Both the position numbers and the translations under genes were made by a program. Of a DNA stretch of 64,000 nt, positions 19,598 through 29,646 are shown in pieces. Below the pieces are notes generated by a model, which worked only from the letters and a program-made list of their open reading frames with translations, was not told where the DNA came from and did no database searches. Within the stretch, counting starts at the first letter, position 1; each line of letters begins with the position of its first letter. This DNA is from Rosenbergiella nectarea (GTDB lineage: Bacteria; Pseudomonadota; Gammaproteobacteria; Enterobacterales; Enterobacteriaceae): assembly GCF_900111105.1 (NCBI RefSeq), contig NZ_FOGC01000011.1:62001-126000 (forward strand), read 5' to 3'.

Positions 19598-20377
19598 TTA
19601 TTCCGAGTCGATATCTTTTAAATCGCCCTGGATAGCTTGTGCGTTAGGGTTATCTTCTGGCTTCAATTTTCCGCCGTTGGCTAAGAAGTCATAACGTTGG
19701 AAGTATGCATTACGGATAAAGGAATAAGGATCGCTTTGCTGACGTAAAATACCATCAGAATCGAGTAACTGCGCACGGGTTTCTACGCCTTCGAGTACCC
19801 ATTTTCCTGCTGACAACCAAATAGTTAACCAGCTGAGCGGTGCATAAAGATTATCGACATAGTCACCACCATCTTGACGAACAGTGAAACTGCCGTAGCC
19901 TGGTAGCTCAACATAAGGGCCATAACCTACCCCATAATGCCCCAGGGTACTTCCGAATCCGTGGGAATGTTCACGGGCGAGTTGTGGATTGGCTTTACCC
20001 GCCACATCGATCAGCCCGCCTAGACCTAGGGTCGAGTTGAGGAAGAACCGCGTAAAGTGAATAGCAGCGCGTTCAACGTCCCCTTCCAATAGATAGTTAA
20101 CCATTGACGACGGCTCGTCCAAGTTACCCAGCACATTACTGATCCCAGTACGCGCCGGAACGGGAACGTAATCCCGCCATGCAACAGCAACCGGACGAAC
20201 AATATACGGGTCCAGCACATCATAGTTGAAATTAAACATCTTACGGTTAAACCCTTGCAGAGGGTCAATGCGTTGTGCCGCCTGCTGAGTATCATCGGGT
20301 TTTGAACTCGCACATCCTGCTAAAATTAGCGTGGCTAGACTTAATGCTGCAAGCCGGTAAGAGAGGTTATTTGCCAT
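19598..20377 (-). CDS. mlaA: Phospholipid-retrograde-transport lipoprotein MlaA (VacJ)
   Basis: About 259 residues. MlaA is an outer-membrane lipoprotein that, with OmpC/OmpF, removes phospholipids from the outer leaflet and passes them to MlaC. The lipobox LAGC ends the signal peptide; DPLQGFNRKMFNFNYDVLD and GLGGLIDVA are family motifs. ATG 20377 is chosen because it starts the lipoprotein signal; an upstream in-frame start at 20416 would run into ccmI. It is only 19 bp downstream of ccmI, so it is probably co-transcribed with the ccm genes. Confidence 0.94.
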   Translation of the reverse strand: MANNLSYRLAALSLATLILAGCASSKPDDTQQAAQRIDPLQGFNRKMFNFNYDVLDPYIVRPVAVAWRDYVPVPARTGISNVLGNLDEPSSMVNYLLEGDVERAAIHFTRFFLNSTLGLGGLIDVAGKANPQLAREHSHGFGSTLGHYGVGYGPYVELPGYGSFTVRQDGGDYVDNLYAPLSWLTIWLSAGKWVLEGVETRAQLLDSDGILRQQSDPYSFIRNAYFQRYDFLANGGKLKPEDNPNAQAIQGDLKDIDSE

Positions 20378-20396
20378 GTTTCGCACCGTTATTATT

Positions 20397-21608
20397 TTAA
20401 GGTTCTTGCTGATCAATGATGACAGAAAGCGACTGCTTACCGGTGAAGCGAGCCACTGGATTCAAGCCAAACCAATCATCTTTTTGCGGTTTAGCGCTAC
20501 CATCCCGAGAAATACGTGCACGTACCTGTAACTGATGTTGAGCAGAAAGGAGCCGCTCGGGCACCATTGCATTACTGTCATCCAGTACCAGACTCAATGG
20601 AAAATGGCTTAACGGAATGCGTTTAACCGCGACAGGAACGGGTGAGATACCATCGGTTACAGAAATATACAATACACCATTTTGCGGTAACATTCTTTTA
20701 GCAGAAGTGCTTAAATCGACATTAACGGTTAATTGGCTGGTTTGTAACCCGGCGTTAGTTTTCGCTTGCTCAATCCCCTTCTCGACCGCGTCTCTCTGTG
20801 CCGAACCCGGTGCGAGATTCGGTAACAATTGTTGCCAATAGCGAATTGCTTCAGGGTATTTCTGTTGTGCGAAGAAATCGGCCGCAAGTAACGTCAGTAG
20901 ACGAGTATCCTCAGGCTGTTTTACTCGCATATCTTGTAATAACAGCTGGGCTTGACGATTATCTTGTGGATCTGGCGAGCGTACCAACACTTCGGCATAA
21001 TCGCTTTTTAACCCGGTATCATCTGGGGCAAGGCGCAATGCTCTTTCGAACGCTTGGCTGGCCAATTGGCTATTATTTAATACCATTCCCAAACGGCCTA
21101 ACATCGCCCAATCTTGCACATTAGCAGGGTCATTTTGTAACGATGCGCGTAACCCTAAGGAGAATTGCTGTAATTCACCCTGGGTTAAATGCTCAGCCTG
21201 TGGATTCATTAACCGGTCACGAAGCTGGGGATAATCTTGCTCGACTTGATTGAGCTCCATTTGTTGCATCAACCCGCCGGTTTTCAAATACATCGCCAGT
21301 GAGACACCAATCACCACCAGAATAATCGGTGCCATCACCCAAGATTTACCCAACCGCACGGTGCGTGACGCCTGTTCAGGGAGATCCGCTAATAGCGAAT
21401 GCTGTAGCTCTGTCACCAACTCCGCTTTTTCGGTAACGATCCCTTGCGCATCGTCCTCTTCAATTTCTTTTAATCGTTGTTGATAAAAGAGCGTATTCAA
21501 TTCATCGCGTAATTGTGCATAGTCTCGCGGTTTACGGCCAAGGGCGATAGCGATCCACACACAAGCTACTGCCAGTAAACCGAGCAGCACTAACCATAAA
21601 TTCCCCAT
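20397..21608 (-). CDS. ccmI: c-type cytochrome biogenesis protein CcmI
   Basis: 403 residues. CcmI is the apocytochrome chaperone of System I maturation: two N-terminal membrane helices (about 1-20 and 91-108), a cytoplasmic leucine-rich loop between them, then periplasmic TPRs (DWAMLGRLGMVLNNSQLASQAFERAL) and a C-terminal domain. In E. coli this is the C-terminal part of CcmH; here it is a separate gene starting exactly at the end of the short ccmH. Confidence 0.93.
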   Translation of the reverse strand: MGNLWLVLLGLLAVACVWIAIALGRKPRDYAQLRDELNTLFYQQRLKEIEEDDAQGIVTEKAELVTELQHSLLADLPEQASRTVRLGKSWVMAPIILVVIGVSLAMYLKTGGLMQQMELNQVEQDYPQLRDRLMNPQAEHLTQGELQQFSLGLRASLQNDPANVQDWAMLGRLGMVLNNSQLASQAFERALRLAPDDTGLKSDYAEVLVRSPDPQDNRQAQLLLQDMRVKQPEDTRLLTLLAADFFAQQKYPEAIRYWQQLLPNLAPGSAQRDAVEKGIEQAKTNAGLQTSQLTVNVDLSTSAKRMLPQNGVLYISVTDGISPVPVAVKRIPLSHFPLSLVLDDSNAMVPERLLSAQHQLQVRARISRDGSAKPQKDDWFGLNPVARFTGKQSLSVIIDQQEP

Positions 21609-22066
21609 TACAGTTGCTCCTTATCGGCAATCACTTTGGCTAAACGTTGTTGCTCTTCACCCGACAGCTTGGCTGCTTGGGGTTGACGTTTAGCACGAAG
21701 AAAGATGACGACGCCGCCACCGATCACAAACAGTAAGGGCCCCAACCATAAGATGAGCGTTGAAGGGGTAACGGGGGGGTCGTAGGTCACGAAATTTCCG
21801 TAACGCGCGACCATATAATCGATTATTTGCTGGCGCGATTGCCCCTGCTCCATTAATTGATAGACTTTTTCGCGCATATCGGCGGCGATCATCGCCGAAG
21901 AATCAGCGATACTGTTATTTTGACATTTCGGGCAACGCAATGACTGGGTCAGCTCTCGGTAGTGCTCTTCTTGCTCTACCGACGAAAAGTGATAGGTATC
22001 GATCGCGGCCCAGACCGAGGTCGTCAGTAACATGCCGGCGATCAACATTAGATATTTTCTGAACAT
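21608..22066 (-). CDS. ccmH: Cytochrome c maturation thiol oxidoreductase CcmH (CcmL-type)
   Basis: 152 residues with a signal peptide, the redox motif LRCPKCQN (Cys45, Cys48) and a C-terminal membrane anchor. CcmH works with CcmG to keep apocytochrome CXXCH cysteines reduced for haem attachment. It shares one base with ccmG and with ccmI at its ends, typical of tight ccm operons. Confidence 0.94.
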   Translation of the reverse strand: MFRKYLMLIAGMLLTTSVWAAIDTYHFSSVEQEEHYRELTQSLRCPKCQNNSIADSSAMIAADMREKVYQLMEQGQSRQQIIDYMVARYGNFVTYDPPVTPSTLILWLGPLLFVIGGGVVIFLRAKRQPQAAKLSGEEQQRLAKVIADKEQL

Positions 22067-22623
22067 TAGTGCTGCCCCTGCTGTGAATATTTATCCCACA
22101 ATGGCTTCACCTCTTGCTGCCAGACGCGATCATTGATATCTCCAGCATGGCGATAACGAATAATGCCTTGACCATCGATCAGGAAGGTTTCGGGTGCACC
22201 ATACACCCCAAGATCCAGTCCCAACATCCCGTCGCCATCATATAAGCTCAGTGAGTAGGGGTTACCGAGCGTATTCAACCAGTTAATGGCTTTGGTCCGG
22301 TCGTCTTTATAATTGAGTCCCACCACCCTAACACCTTGTTCAGCCAGATGATTCAAGTATTGGTGTTCAGCGCGGCAGGTCGGACACCACGTTGCCCAGA
22401 CATTAAGGAGTAATGGTTTCCCGTCGATCAAAACATGTTGATCAACGCGTTTGCCGGGTTCGAATAGCGATTCCAGTCGAAAAGTTGGCACAGGCCTGCC
22501 TATTAGGGCAGACTCCAAACGGGTAGGGTCATCGCCCTGTGCGTTACGGGTCAATTGCCAAAGCAGCGCGGCGGCAAGTAACAGAAAAAGGACTAGAGGA
22601 ATAAAAAGAATTTTTTTATTCAT
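22066..22623 (-). CDS. ccmG: Thiol:disulfide interchange protein CcmG/DsbE
   Basis: 185 residues. A membrane-anchored thioredoxin-like protein with the active site WATWCPTC (Cys80, Cys83). It passes electrons from DsbD/CcdA to CcmH or the apocytochrome. N-terminal anchor at residues 5-23; the cis-Pro motif (GAPETF) is present. It overlaps ccmF by four bases. Confidence 0.95.
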   Translation of the reverse strand: MNKKILFIPLVLFLLLAAALLWQLTRNAQGDDPTRLESALIGRPVPTFRLESLFEPGKRVDQHVLIDGKPLLLNVWATWCPTCRAEHQYLNHLAEQGVRVVGLNYKDDRTKAINWLNTLGNPYSLSLYDGDGMLGLDLGVYGAPETFLIDGQGIIRYRHAGDINDRVWQQEVKPLWDKYSQQGQH

Positions 22624-24581
22624 ACTTTATCTCCTTTCTTTTGTGCCTTTTTAACCGAGCGATAGCGCGGGTCTGCGATACAGAAAATGCCGCCTATGGC
22701 CATGAATACCCCTCCAAACCAGATCCAACGAACGAAAGGTTTATAATAGATACGGACTGCCCAAGAGCCATCGTCCAGCTCTTCACCCAACGCAGCATAA
22801 AGATCACGGGTCACTCCTCCGCTGATTGCCGCTTCGGTCATCATTGTGCGAGCAGCGGTATAGAACCGTTTTTCGGCATATAACACGGCCTCAATCTTAC
22901 CCTGACGAGTGACATCGATCACACCGGCCCCCCCACTGTAGTTAGCGCCTTGCAAAGGTTTGACCCCGCGGAAGGTGAACCGATAATCGTGAATCGAGAC
23001 GCTGTCACCGGCTTTCATCCGTACATCCCTTTCGACACTATATTGAGTACTGAAGGCAATGCCGATTACCGTGACGGCCACGCCCAGATGGCCTAATACC
23101 ATCCCCCAGTGACTACGAGATAACTTTGTCAGCCCTTGCCAGAAACGGTGTCGGTGAGTGGCTCGCTCGTGTAATTCCATAATCGTCAGGATGATCACCC
23201 ATAGCGACATCATTAACCCGACCACAGTCATACCTTGAATACGATCCTGCAACCACCATGGAATCAATATCGCGGCAATAAAGGTCGCCACCATAGCCAA
23301 TACCAATCGCTTCACTAACTTTTGCGGTTCATCACGACGCCAGCGGACTAATGGACCAATACCTAGGAATAAGGCAAAGGGCGCCATAAGCCAACTAAAC
23401 ATAGTGTTAAAGAATGGCTCGCCAATAGAGATACTGCCCAGCCCTAATTGCTTATGGACCAGCGGCAGTAGCGTACCAAGCAAGACAACTAACATCGCGG
23501 CAATCAGTAAAACGTTGTTGCCGAGTAAAAACGATTCCCGGGACCAGAGTTGATTATCAACCCGGCTGCGGACTTTTCCACCTTTCAAGGCATACAGTAA
23601 TAATGAGCTACCAATTACAATAACGAGGAAAATCAGAATAAACATACCGCGCGTCGGATCGGACGCGAAAGAGTGAACGGAAACCAGCACGCCAGAACGA
23701 ACGAGGAATGTCCCTAATAGACTTAATGAGAAAGCGGTAATCGCGAGTAACACCGTCCAAGATTTAAAGGTTCCACGCTTTTCAGTTACCGCTAATGAGT
23801 GGATTAATGCAGTACCTGCCAACCAAGGCATCAGCGACGCATTTTCTACCGGATCCCAGAACCACCAGCCGCCCCAACCCAGTTCGTAGTAGGCCCATGC
23901 TGATCCTAAGACAATACCGATGGTTAAGAAAACCCATGCCGCGGTGGTCCAAGGCCGCGACCATCTTGCCCACGCCGTATCAAGACGTCCGGTCATCAGA
24001 GACGCGATAGCGAAGGCGAAGGCAACCGAGAATCCAACATAGCCCATATACAGTAACGGGGGATGAAAAATAAGCCCAATATCCTGTAGCATGGGATTTA
24101 AATCGCTGCCATCGACGGGGAAGTTGGGTAGCGTACGGATAAAGGGGTTAGAGGTTAAGGTGAGAAACAAAAGAAAGCCGAGGTTAATCATCCCCATCAC
24201 AGCCAGTACACGTGCCACTGAGTCCAACGGCATTTTCCGACTAAAACAGGCTACGGCAAACGTCCAACCACTTAGCATCAATAGCCATAGGAGTAATGAA
24301 CCTTCGTGAGCGCCCCACGTAGCCGCAACCCGGTACCAGACGGGTAGCAATGTATTCGAGTTCTCGGCCACATACGCAACGGTAAAATCATTTTCAACAA
24401 AGGCGTTCACCAAAATTAAGAACGCCGCAACAATGCATAAGAACAACGCATAACTTAGTGGACGCGCCAATGCCATTAATCGTAAGTTAAGGGTTCTTGC
24501 TCCCCACAGTGGCCATATACTCAGCACCAACGATAGCCCCGTGGCCAAGCATAATAGGAAGCTCCCAATCTCTGGCATCAT
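22620..24581 (-). CDS. ccmF: Haem lyase subunit CcmF
   Basis: 653 residues with around 15 membrane helices. CcmF forms the haem lyase with CcmH and CcmI. The tryptophan-rich haem-handling WWD signature [18 protein letters not shown] is intact. Flanking periplasmic histidines (e.g. in [14 protein letters not shown]) are kept. It overlaps both ccmG and ccmE. Confidence 0.96.
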   Translation of the reverse strand: MMPEIGSFLLCLATGLSLVLSIWPLWGARTLNLRLMALARPLSYALFLCIVAAFLILVNAFVENDFTVAYVAENSNTLLPVWYRVAATWGAHEGSLLLWLLMLSGWTFAVACFSRKMPLDSVARVLAVMGMINLGFLLFLTLTSNPFIRTLPNFPVDGSDLNPMLQDIGLIFHPPLLYMGYVGFSVAFAFAIASLMTGRLDTAWARWSRPWTTAAWVFLTIGIVLGSAWAYYELGWGGWWFWDPVENASLMPWLAGTALIHSLAVTEKRGTFKSWTVLLAITAFSLSLLGTFLVRSGVLVSVHSFASDPTRGMFILIFLVIVIGSSLLLYALKGGKVRSRVDNQLWSRESFLLGNNVLLIAAMLVVLLGTLLPLVHKQLGLGSISIGEPFFNTMFSWLMAPFALFLGIGPLVRWRRDEPQKLVKRLVLAMVATFIAAILIPWWLQDRIQGMTVVGLMMSLWVIILTIMELHERATHRHRFWQGLTKLSRSHWGMVLGHLGVAVTVIGIAFSTQYSVERDVRMKAGDSVSIHDYRFTFRGVKPLQGANYSGGAGVIDVTRQGKIEAVLYAEKRFYTAARTMMTEAAISGGVTRDLYAALGEELDDGSWAVRIYYKPFVRWIWFGGVFMAIGGIFCIADPRYRSVKKAQKKGDKV

Positions 24582-25057
24582 TCGTTATTCCCCGCCTGGG
24601 CTACACCCGCTTGTTGGTGGTTCTTCTTCATCGCATCCTCAATTTCCGGTGGTGTATAGTTCTCATCGTGTTTCGCTAACACTTGTTGGGCATTAATCAG
24701 ATGGTTTGGCGCTAAAACACCTTGCGCGACAACCCCCTGCCCTTCCCTAAACAAGTCAGGTAAGATCCCCACGTAGCTGACCGATACCACACCGTTTGCA
24801 TCATACAATTTAAAGCTTACCGCTAAGGTAGTCGGGTCACGCTTAACACTGCCGGGCATTACCATGCCGCCCACACGCAGACGTTGTCCTGGCTGAGGGA
24901 TCTGATGATCTTCCCCTTTACCATTGAGGATTTCGCTAGGGGTATAAAAGAGATCGATATTCGACCGCAAGGCATACATCACCAACGCTGTGGCAATCCC
25001 CAATCCGATCACGATGGCCAATACCGTGATCAACCGCTTACGACGACGAAGATTCAT
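24578..25057 (-). CDS. ccmE: Haem chaperone CcmE
   Basis: 159 residues: one N-terminal membrane anchor (10-29) and an OB-fold domain. The haem-binding His130 is in [12 protein letters not shown]. CcmE carries covalently bound haem from CcmCD to CcmF. Overlaps ccmF and ccmD by four bases each. Confidence 0.96.
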   Translation of the reverse strand: MNLRRRKRLITVLAIVIGLGIATALVMYALRSNIDLFYTPSEILNGKGEDHQIPQPGQRLRVGGMVMPGSVKRDPTTLAVSFKLYDANGVVSVSYVGILPDLFREGQGVVAQGVLAPNHLINAQQVLAKHDENYTPPEIEDAMKKNHQQAGVAQAGNNE

Positions 25058-25278
25058 AGAGGCTCTTCCGCATTCTGCTTGCGTTTTTTCGCGGCCATCA
25101 TCCGCTGCTCACGATCTTGCTTCGTCGCGATGCTCGCTAATAAGTAACGACGTTGATAAGTACTGTGCCCGATCAAAATAACCATCACCGATAAGGCAAC
25201 GAATACCGACAACCACACATAAAAGCCGTAACCGCCCATCGCCCAAAATTGCGACCAAGAATGAAATGCAGGACTCAT
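25054..25278 (-). CDS. ccmD: Haem exporter accessory protein CcmD
   Basis: About 74 residues: a short single-helix membrane protein with the YGFYVWLS motif and a basic C-terminal tail. CcmD stabilises the CcmC-CcmE complex. ATG 25278 is chosen because it overlaps the ccmC stop (ATGA) and has AGGAGAG upstream. Confidence 0.92.
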   Translation of the reverse strand: MSPAFHSWSQFWAMGGYGFYVWLSVFVALSVMVILIGHSTYQRRYLLASIATKQDREQRMMAAKKRKQNAEEPL

Positions 25279-26027
25279 GTTTTTCTCTCCTGATGTGCCA
25301 TTTCTCTCGCCCATGGCCGATGTTGCTCAGTTAACAGCAATAGATTTCGTAATCGACTTAGCGTCAAGGTGATAAAGAAAAGTAAATAGCCCAGAATCGA
25401 CCAGCGTAGCGGGGTACGCATTTCAGGCGCGATCGCTTGTTGCAGCAGGCCAGAGGATCCCTGATGTAGAGTGTTCCACCACTGCACGGAATAATGGATG
25501 ATCGGTAAGTTCACTACCCCGACTAAAATCAAGATACTGGCAGCCCGCCCAGCGGCCCGCCGATCGTCGAATGCATGATAAAGGGCGATAATGCCCATAT
25601 AAAGAAACAGCAGAATGAGTTCTGAAGTTAGGCGAGCATCCCAAATCCACCAGGTCCCCCACATGGGTTTGCCCCAAGCGGAACCGGTGACTAAGGCTAT
25701 GAAAGTAAATGCCGCACCGATAGGTGCCATGGCTCTAGCCACTAAGTCTGACATTTTCATCTGCCACACTAACCCAGTAAAGGCACTGACCGCCATTGCT
25801 GTATAAATTCCCATCGACCACATCGCAGCAGGAACATGTAAATACATGATGCGATAGCTCTCACCTTGCTGATAGTCCGGCGGCGCGAAGACAAAGCCCC
25901 ATACCCAGCCTAAGGCAAGACTACTCACCGTGGCGACGGCAAGCCAAGGCAACCATTGGCCACAAAGCCGATACAGTCGATCGGGTTTTGCCAAGAGATG
26001 TAACCATTTCCACATAACAAAGCTCAC
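25275..26027 (-). CDS. ccmC: Haem ABC-type transporter permease CcmC
   Basis: 250 residues, six membrane helices. CcmC presents haem to CcmE through its WWD domain, here seen in WGKPMWGTWWIWDARLTSEL, flanked by haem-ligand histidines (YLHVPAAMWSM and IIHYSVQWWNTLHQG). Confidence 0.96.
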   Translation of the reverse strand: MSFVMWKWLHLLAKPDRLYRLCGQWLPWLAVATVSSLALGWVWGFVFAPPDYQQGESYRIMYLHVPAAMWSMGIYTAMAVSAFTGLVWQMKMSDLVARAMAPIGAAFTFIALVTGSAWGKPMWGTWWIWDARLTSELILLFLYMGIIALYHAFDDRRAAGRAASILILVGVVNLPIIHYSVQWWNTLHQGSSGLLQQAIAPEMRTPLRWSILGYLLFFITLTLSRLRNLLLLTEQHRPWAREMAHQERKT

Positions 26028-26049
26028 TTTATAATTATGTTATATTTTT

Positions 26050-26706
26050 TTACTGCAAACTTACTCGTAGCGCGGCGGCAATCGCAAAGGGCGCCAAAAC
26101 CACACTAGTGACTAACATGGCAGCTAAAATTGCCAGATAGCCTGAAATCGCTAACCCTTGACTGGCCGCGTCGACTGCACTACTCGCAAAAATAAGAATA
26201 GGAATCGCTAAAGGAAGAACTAAAAGACTGAGTAATACGCCCCCACGCCGCAGCCTGACCGTTAAGGCAACGCCAATTGCGCCCAGGAAGCTGAAAGTGA
26301 GAGTACCCAGTAATAAGGTTAAAACGAGTCCCCACCAGCCAGTAAAATTCAACGATAAAAATAACGAGGCTAAGGGTGACAGGATGATGAGGGGCAGACC
26401 GCTCGTCAGCCAATGCGCAAAGACTTTAACCAAAGCCACCATGGGTAAAGGTGTTGGGATCAACAGCAATTGTTCCAACGAGCCATCGAGAAAATCCTCC
26501 CGAAACATTCTTTCCAGCCCCAGTAGTGAGGCCAATAGCGCGGCTACCCACACAACTCCTGGTGCGATACGGGCTAATAATGCACTCTCGGGACCGATTC
26601 CTAGCGGGAAAAGCGTCACGATAATCAAAAAAAACCACAGCGGATTAATAATGTCCGCGCGATGGCGAAAGGCTATTTTAAGCTCACGAAGGAGTAACCG
26701 TTGCAT
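26050..26706 (-). CDS. ccmB: Haem exporter permease CcmB
   Basis: 218 residues, six hydrophobic segments. With the ATPase CcmA it forms the ABC part of the CcmABCD complex that releases holo-CcmE. The family motif FREDFLDGSLEQLLL is present. It overlaps ccmA by one base (TAATG type). Confidence 0.95.
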   Translation of the reverse strand: MQRLLLRELKIAFRHRADIINPLWFFLIIVTLFPLGIGPESALLARIAPGVVWVAALLASLLGLERMFREDFLDGSLEQLLLIPTPLPMVALVKVFAHWLTSGLPLIILSPLASLFLSLNFTGWWGLVLTLLLGTLTFSFLGAIGVALTVRLRRGGVLLSLLVLPLAIPILIFASSAVDAASQGLAISGYLAILAAMLVTSVVLAPFAIAAALRVSLQ

Positions 26707-27320
26707 TATTCACCGCCCCCACTCAGGCGGAGCTTTCGAATTGGCTGTGTCGAAGCAGGAAGGTCCTGATGAGTCGTCAACACGATTATGCCTTGATGCG
26801 CAAGATGTTCAGTGAATTTTTCATACAAAGTCCTTACACCCCACTTATCGATAGCGGTAAGCGGCTCGTCAAGGATCCAAAGTTTAGCCTCGGTTAACCA
26901 TAAACGGGCCAAGGCTACTCGACGTTGCTGCCCTGCCGAAAAATTGGCGACAACTGTGTCTTCATAACCCGCTAACTCAACCTCTTCCAACGCTTGGTAG
27001 ATAGCATCTCGTGTTGCCTGAGGATGATAAAAACGAAGATTCTCAAAGGCCGTCAATACTTGCTTAATCCCCGGCAGATGGGCCAAATAGATCATCTGTT
27101 CCGGCCACCCCTCGCACTGTTTAAGAATGGGGCGTTCATCCCAAGTGATCGTGCCTTCATCAGGTCGGCTCAAACCGGTAAGTAAACGCAGTAAGGTGGT
27201 TTTCCCCGCGCCATTCTCCCCTTCTATCTGCATGATTTCTCCAGCAGATAGCGTAAACGTTAAGTCTTTGAACAAGACACGTTCATCACGGTAACAACTG
27301 AGGTTTAGGGCTTGTAACAT
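26706..27320 (-). CDS. ccmA: Haem exporter ATP-binding protein CcmA
   Basis: About 204 residues. ABC ATPase with Walker A GENGAGKTT, signature FSAGQQRRVALAR, Walker B LWILDEP and the switch His in TTHQ. ATG 27320 gives the normal CcmA length; the longer frame would need a TTG start. First gene of the ccmABCDEFGHI-mlaA cluster. Confidence 0.95.
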   Translation of the reverse strand: MLQALNLSCYRDERVLFKDLTFTLSAGEIMQIEGENGAGKTTLLRLLTGLSRPDEGTITWDERPILKQCEGWPEQMIYLAHLPGIKQVLTAFENLRFYHPQATRDAIYQALEEVELAGYEDTVVANFSAGQQRRVALARLWLTEAKLWILDEPLTAIDKWGVRTLYEKFTEHLAHQGIIVLTTHQDLPASTQPIRKLRLSGGGE

Positions 27321-27687
27321 GATTAAATCAGTAATAGGCAATAATAATGGCCGAAACTATACCATAAGCCGCCTCATTGCCGAATCTTGTTTCAGGACAA
27401 ATGTTACATAAAGGTTTAAAAAAAACGTTTTTTTGGCGATAAAAACGGCACTTTTAATGATTTGTTACGCAAACTCATACAATAGCGAAAACCTGCTTCA
27501 CACATTTTGCGCAAGATAAAATTTCACACTACAATAACGGCTTGAAGCGAAGACTTTTGCACCTCAATATCTGATGAAATAAGGGTCTAAATTGTGTAAC
27601 CTATTGTTTGGGTTTACCAATCATTATCTTATTCGCAGAATATTTGGTAGAGTGCTGACTCATTAACATCCTTCACTAGGATAATAA
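27321..27687. other. Divergent intergenic region between ccmA and bluF
   Basis: 367 bp without a gene, A+T-rich with long A and T runs near 27417-27435. It must hold the ccm promoter (minus) and the bluF promoter (plus). I see no FNR-like TTGAT-N4-ATCAA palindrome and no other convincing operator. Confidence 0.5.
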
Positions 27688-28893
27688 ATGCTTACGACCA
27701 TCATCTATAGAAGTCATATCGGTAAAAATACTTCCGAACCCGAAGTAGAAAAGTTTATTGAAAAGGCTAACCAACGCAACTCTGACGCAGCAGTAACAGG
27801 GATTTTACTGTTTGATGGTGATCATTTTTTACAATTGCTTGAAGGACCTGAAGAAGAAGTTGAAACTATTTATCGTGAGATCTGTGAAGATAATCGCCAT
27901 TTTTCTCTGACAGAATTGTTGCGCGACTACTCAGTAGAACGTCATTTCGGTAACGCCGGAATGGAATTGTTCGATCTGCGTGATTATGAAAAATCTGCTG
28001 TGCTCGACGCAGTCCTCGCTCGCGCAACCTCTAAGTTCAAACTCACCTACGATGATCGGACACTACAGTTCCTTAAGACCTTTGTAGAGTGCGACAATAA
28101 AGACAGTTATCTCGAATTAGGCGAAAGTGAGCAATGGCGGTTCGAACTCAACGAACAACCCGAGTTGGTCGCGCAGCACAGCGAAGAATTGCCCTATACG
28201 TTCGGCTTTCAACCCGTTATCAACCCGACTTCTCGTAAGATTTTAAGTTATGAGGCCAAAATGCGTGCGGCCGATGGTCAGTCACCACTTAAGTTTTTCG
28301 CGAGTCTGCAGCGGGATGAGATTTACCATGTCGATCTTGTGTCGAAACAGACCGCATTAGAGATGGCAAAAAGCTTAGGGTTAAACGACTACACGCTGGT
28401 ATTGAAACTACTGCCGATGACCTTAGTCAAAAATCCTGAAGCGGTAGATTTTCTGCTGAGCGCCATCGAGGCCAATGGTTTTATTCCGCAACAGATCGTT
28501 ATATCGATCGCTGAAGACAGTGTTGTTAACGAACACGAGACCTTTAACGCCGAAGTGATGAAACTCAAGCGTGCCGGAATTCGTCTAGCTATCGATAATT
28601 TTGGGGCGGGCATGGCCGGGCTGTTACTGTTAACCCGTATCCAGCCAGAATTAGTGATGGTTGATAGCGATATGCTGCGTGATGTCCATAAAAATGGTCC
28701 TAAACAAGCGATCAATCAATCTATCATTAAAATTTGTTCGTCATTAGAAATCCAAGTCATTGCTTCAGGTATTACCCAGGTCGAAGAGTGGTCGTGGCTA
28801 CGTTTAGCAGGCGTTAAAGCATTCCAAGGTGAACTGTTCGCGGGTGTACTTCCGCGTAAACTCCCGGCGATCAACTGGCCAGTTCAACATTGA
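27688..28893 (+). CDS. bluF: Blue-light sensor BluF (BLUF domain plus degenerate EAL domain)
   Basis: 401 residues, close to E. coli BluF/YcgF (403). The FAD-binding BLUF domain has the photocycle residues Tyr7 (IIYRSHI), Asn31 and Gln49 (FLQLLEG). The EAL domain is degenerate: EAL is replaced by EAK (YEAKMR) and other catalytic acids are missing, as in E. coli BluF, which does not cleave c-di-GMP but inactivates the repressor BluR in light. No bluR is in the window. AGGAT precedes the ATG. Three small YmgB-like genes, the class BluF/BluR controls in E. coli, lie 6-10 kb to the right. Confidence 0.92.
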   Translation: MLTTIIYRSHIGKNTSEPEVEKFIEKANQRNSDAAVTGILLFDGDHFLQLLEGPEEEVETIYREICEDNRHFSLTELLRDYSVERHFGNAGMELFDLRDYEKSAVLDAVLARATSKFKLTYDDRTLQFLKTFVECDNKDSYLELGESEQWRFELNEQPELVAQHSEELPYTFGFQPVINPTSRKILSYEAKMRAADGQSPLKFFASLQRDEIYHVDLVSKQTALEMAKSLGLNDYTLVLKLLPMTLVKNPEAVDFLLSAIEANGFIPQQIVISIAEDSVVNEHETFNAEVMKLKRAGIRLAIDNFGAGMAGLLLLTRIQPELVMVDSDMLRDVHKNGPKQAINQSIIKICSSLEIQVIASGITQVEEWSWLRLAGVKAFQGELFAGVLPRKLPAINWPVQH

Positions 28894-28906
28894 TAGACGA
28901 GTAATA

Positions 28907-28937
28907 CATTATTCCCTTCGCACTGAGGGGAATAATG
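28907..28937 (+). terminator. Hairpin after bluF
   Basis: Ten-base perfect stem CATTATTCCC / GGGAATAATG, loop of eleven, 14 bp after the bluF stop. No T-run follows, so it may be a weak terminator or a 3'-end stabilising hairpin. Confidence 0.45.
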
Positions 28938-29076
28938 AACGGTTAACGTCAATTTCCCCCTCCCTCTCTCGCGGCAAATGTCTCAACGTCTACTAGTCTG
29001 ATAATGTTTCCTCTATTACGCTAACACCAACTTCTTATGCTTGCCTTATCAAAGAGTCTTTTAAAAGGTGATTCTT

Positions 29077-29601
29077 ATGGTCAAAGGTATCGAACATATT
29101 GGTATAACGGTTGAAGATCCCGATAAAGCAGAACTTTTTTTCAAACATACTTTTGGAGCAGAAGTCCTGCATCGTGTGATCCCGTTTGGGGAGGAAGATA
29201 AACATATTCCAGGTGAGAAATTAAGCTCCATTCAAGGCTTTCCGCCAGAACTGGCCATGACGTCCGTCACAATGTTACGTTTAGCTGATGGCCCAAATAT
29301 CGAAATTATCGGCTTCAGTCCGGTTGTCACTAACCAGAAGCGGACCATCGGTAATTCCGGTTTTAACCATATCTCGATCTATACCGACGATATTACCGCG
29401 ACGGGCGAGAGGATGAGACAGAATGGTGCCACGATGTTTGAAGGGCCTAACGACTGTTTCGGTTGTGAAGCAGGTCAAGGTAATCAAATCTGGTTTGGAC
29501 TGACCCCGTTTGGCCTACTTATTGAGCTAGTTTCTTTCCTTCAGGAGTGGCAACGATCTCAACAACGCAACGCTGGATCCCAAGTGAGTAATCAACTCTA
29601 G
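29077..29601 (+). CDS. VOC-superfamily (glyoxalase-like) protein
   Basis: About 174 residues. Two betaalphabetabetabeta modules of the vicinal-oxygen-chelate fold: GIEHIGITVEDPDKAELFF and GFNHISIYTDDI supply the metal histidines, and LLIELVSF the final acidic ligand. Such proteins include glyoxalase I, dioxygenases and epimerases; the reaction here cannot be told. ATG 29077 has AAAAGGTGA seven bases upstream and is preferred to a GTG at 29068. A single gene between two hairpins. Confidence 0.8.
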   Translation: MVKGIEHIGITVEDPDKAELFFKHTFGAEVLHRVIPFGEEDKHIPGEKLSSIQGFPPELAMTSVTMLRLADGPNIEIIGFSPVVTNQKRTIGNSGFNHISIYTDDITATGERMRQNGATMFEGPNDCFGCEAGQGNQIWFGLTPFGLLIELVSFLQEWQRSQQRNAGSQVSNQL

Positions 29602-29614
29602 AAAATTATCATTC

Positions 29615-29638
29615 GAGGGGATTGTCATAAATCCCCTC
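29615..29638 (+). terminator. Terminator after the VOC gene
   Basis: Nine-base stem GAGGGGATT / AATCCCCTC, six-base loop, followed by TTT. It sits between the VOC gene (plus) and yfiB (minus) and could serve both. Confidence 0.65.
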
Positions 29639-29646
29639 TTTGCTAA

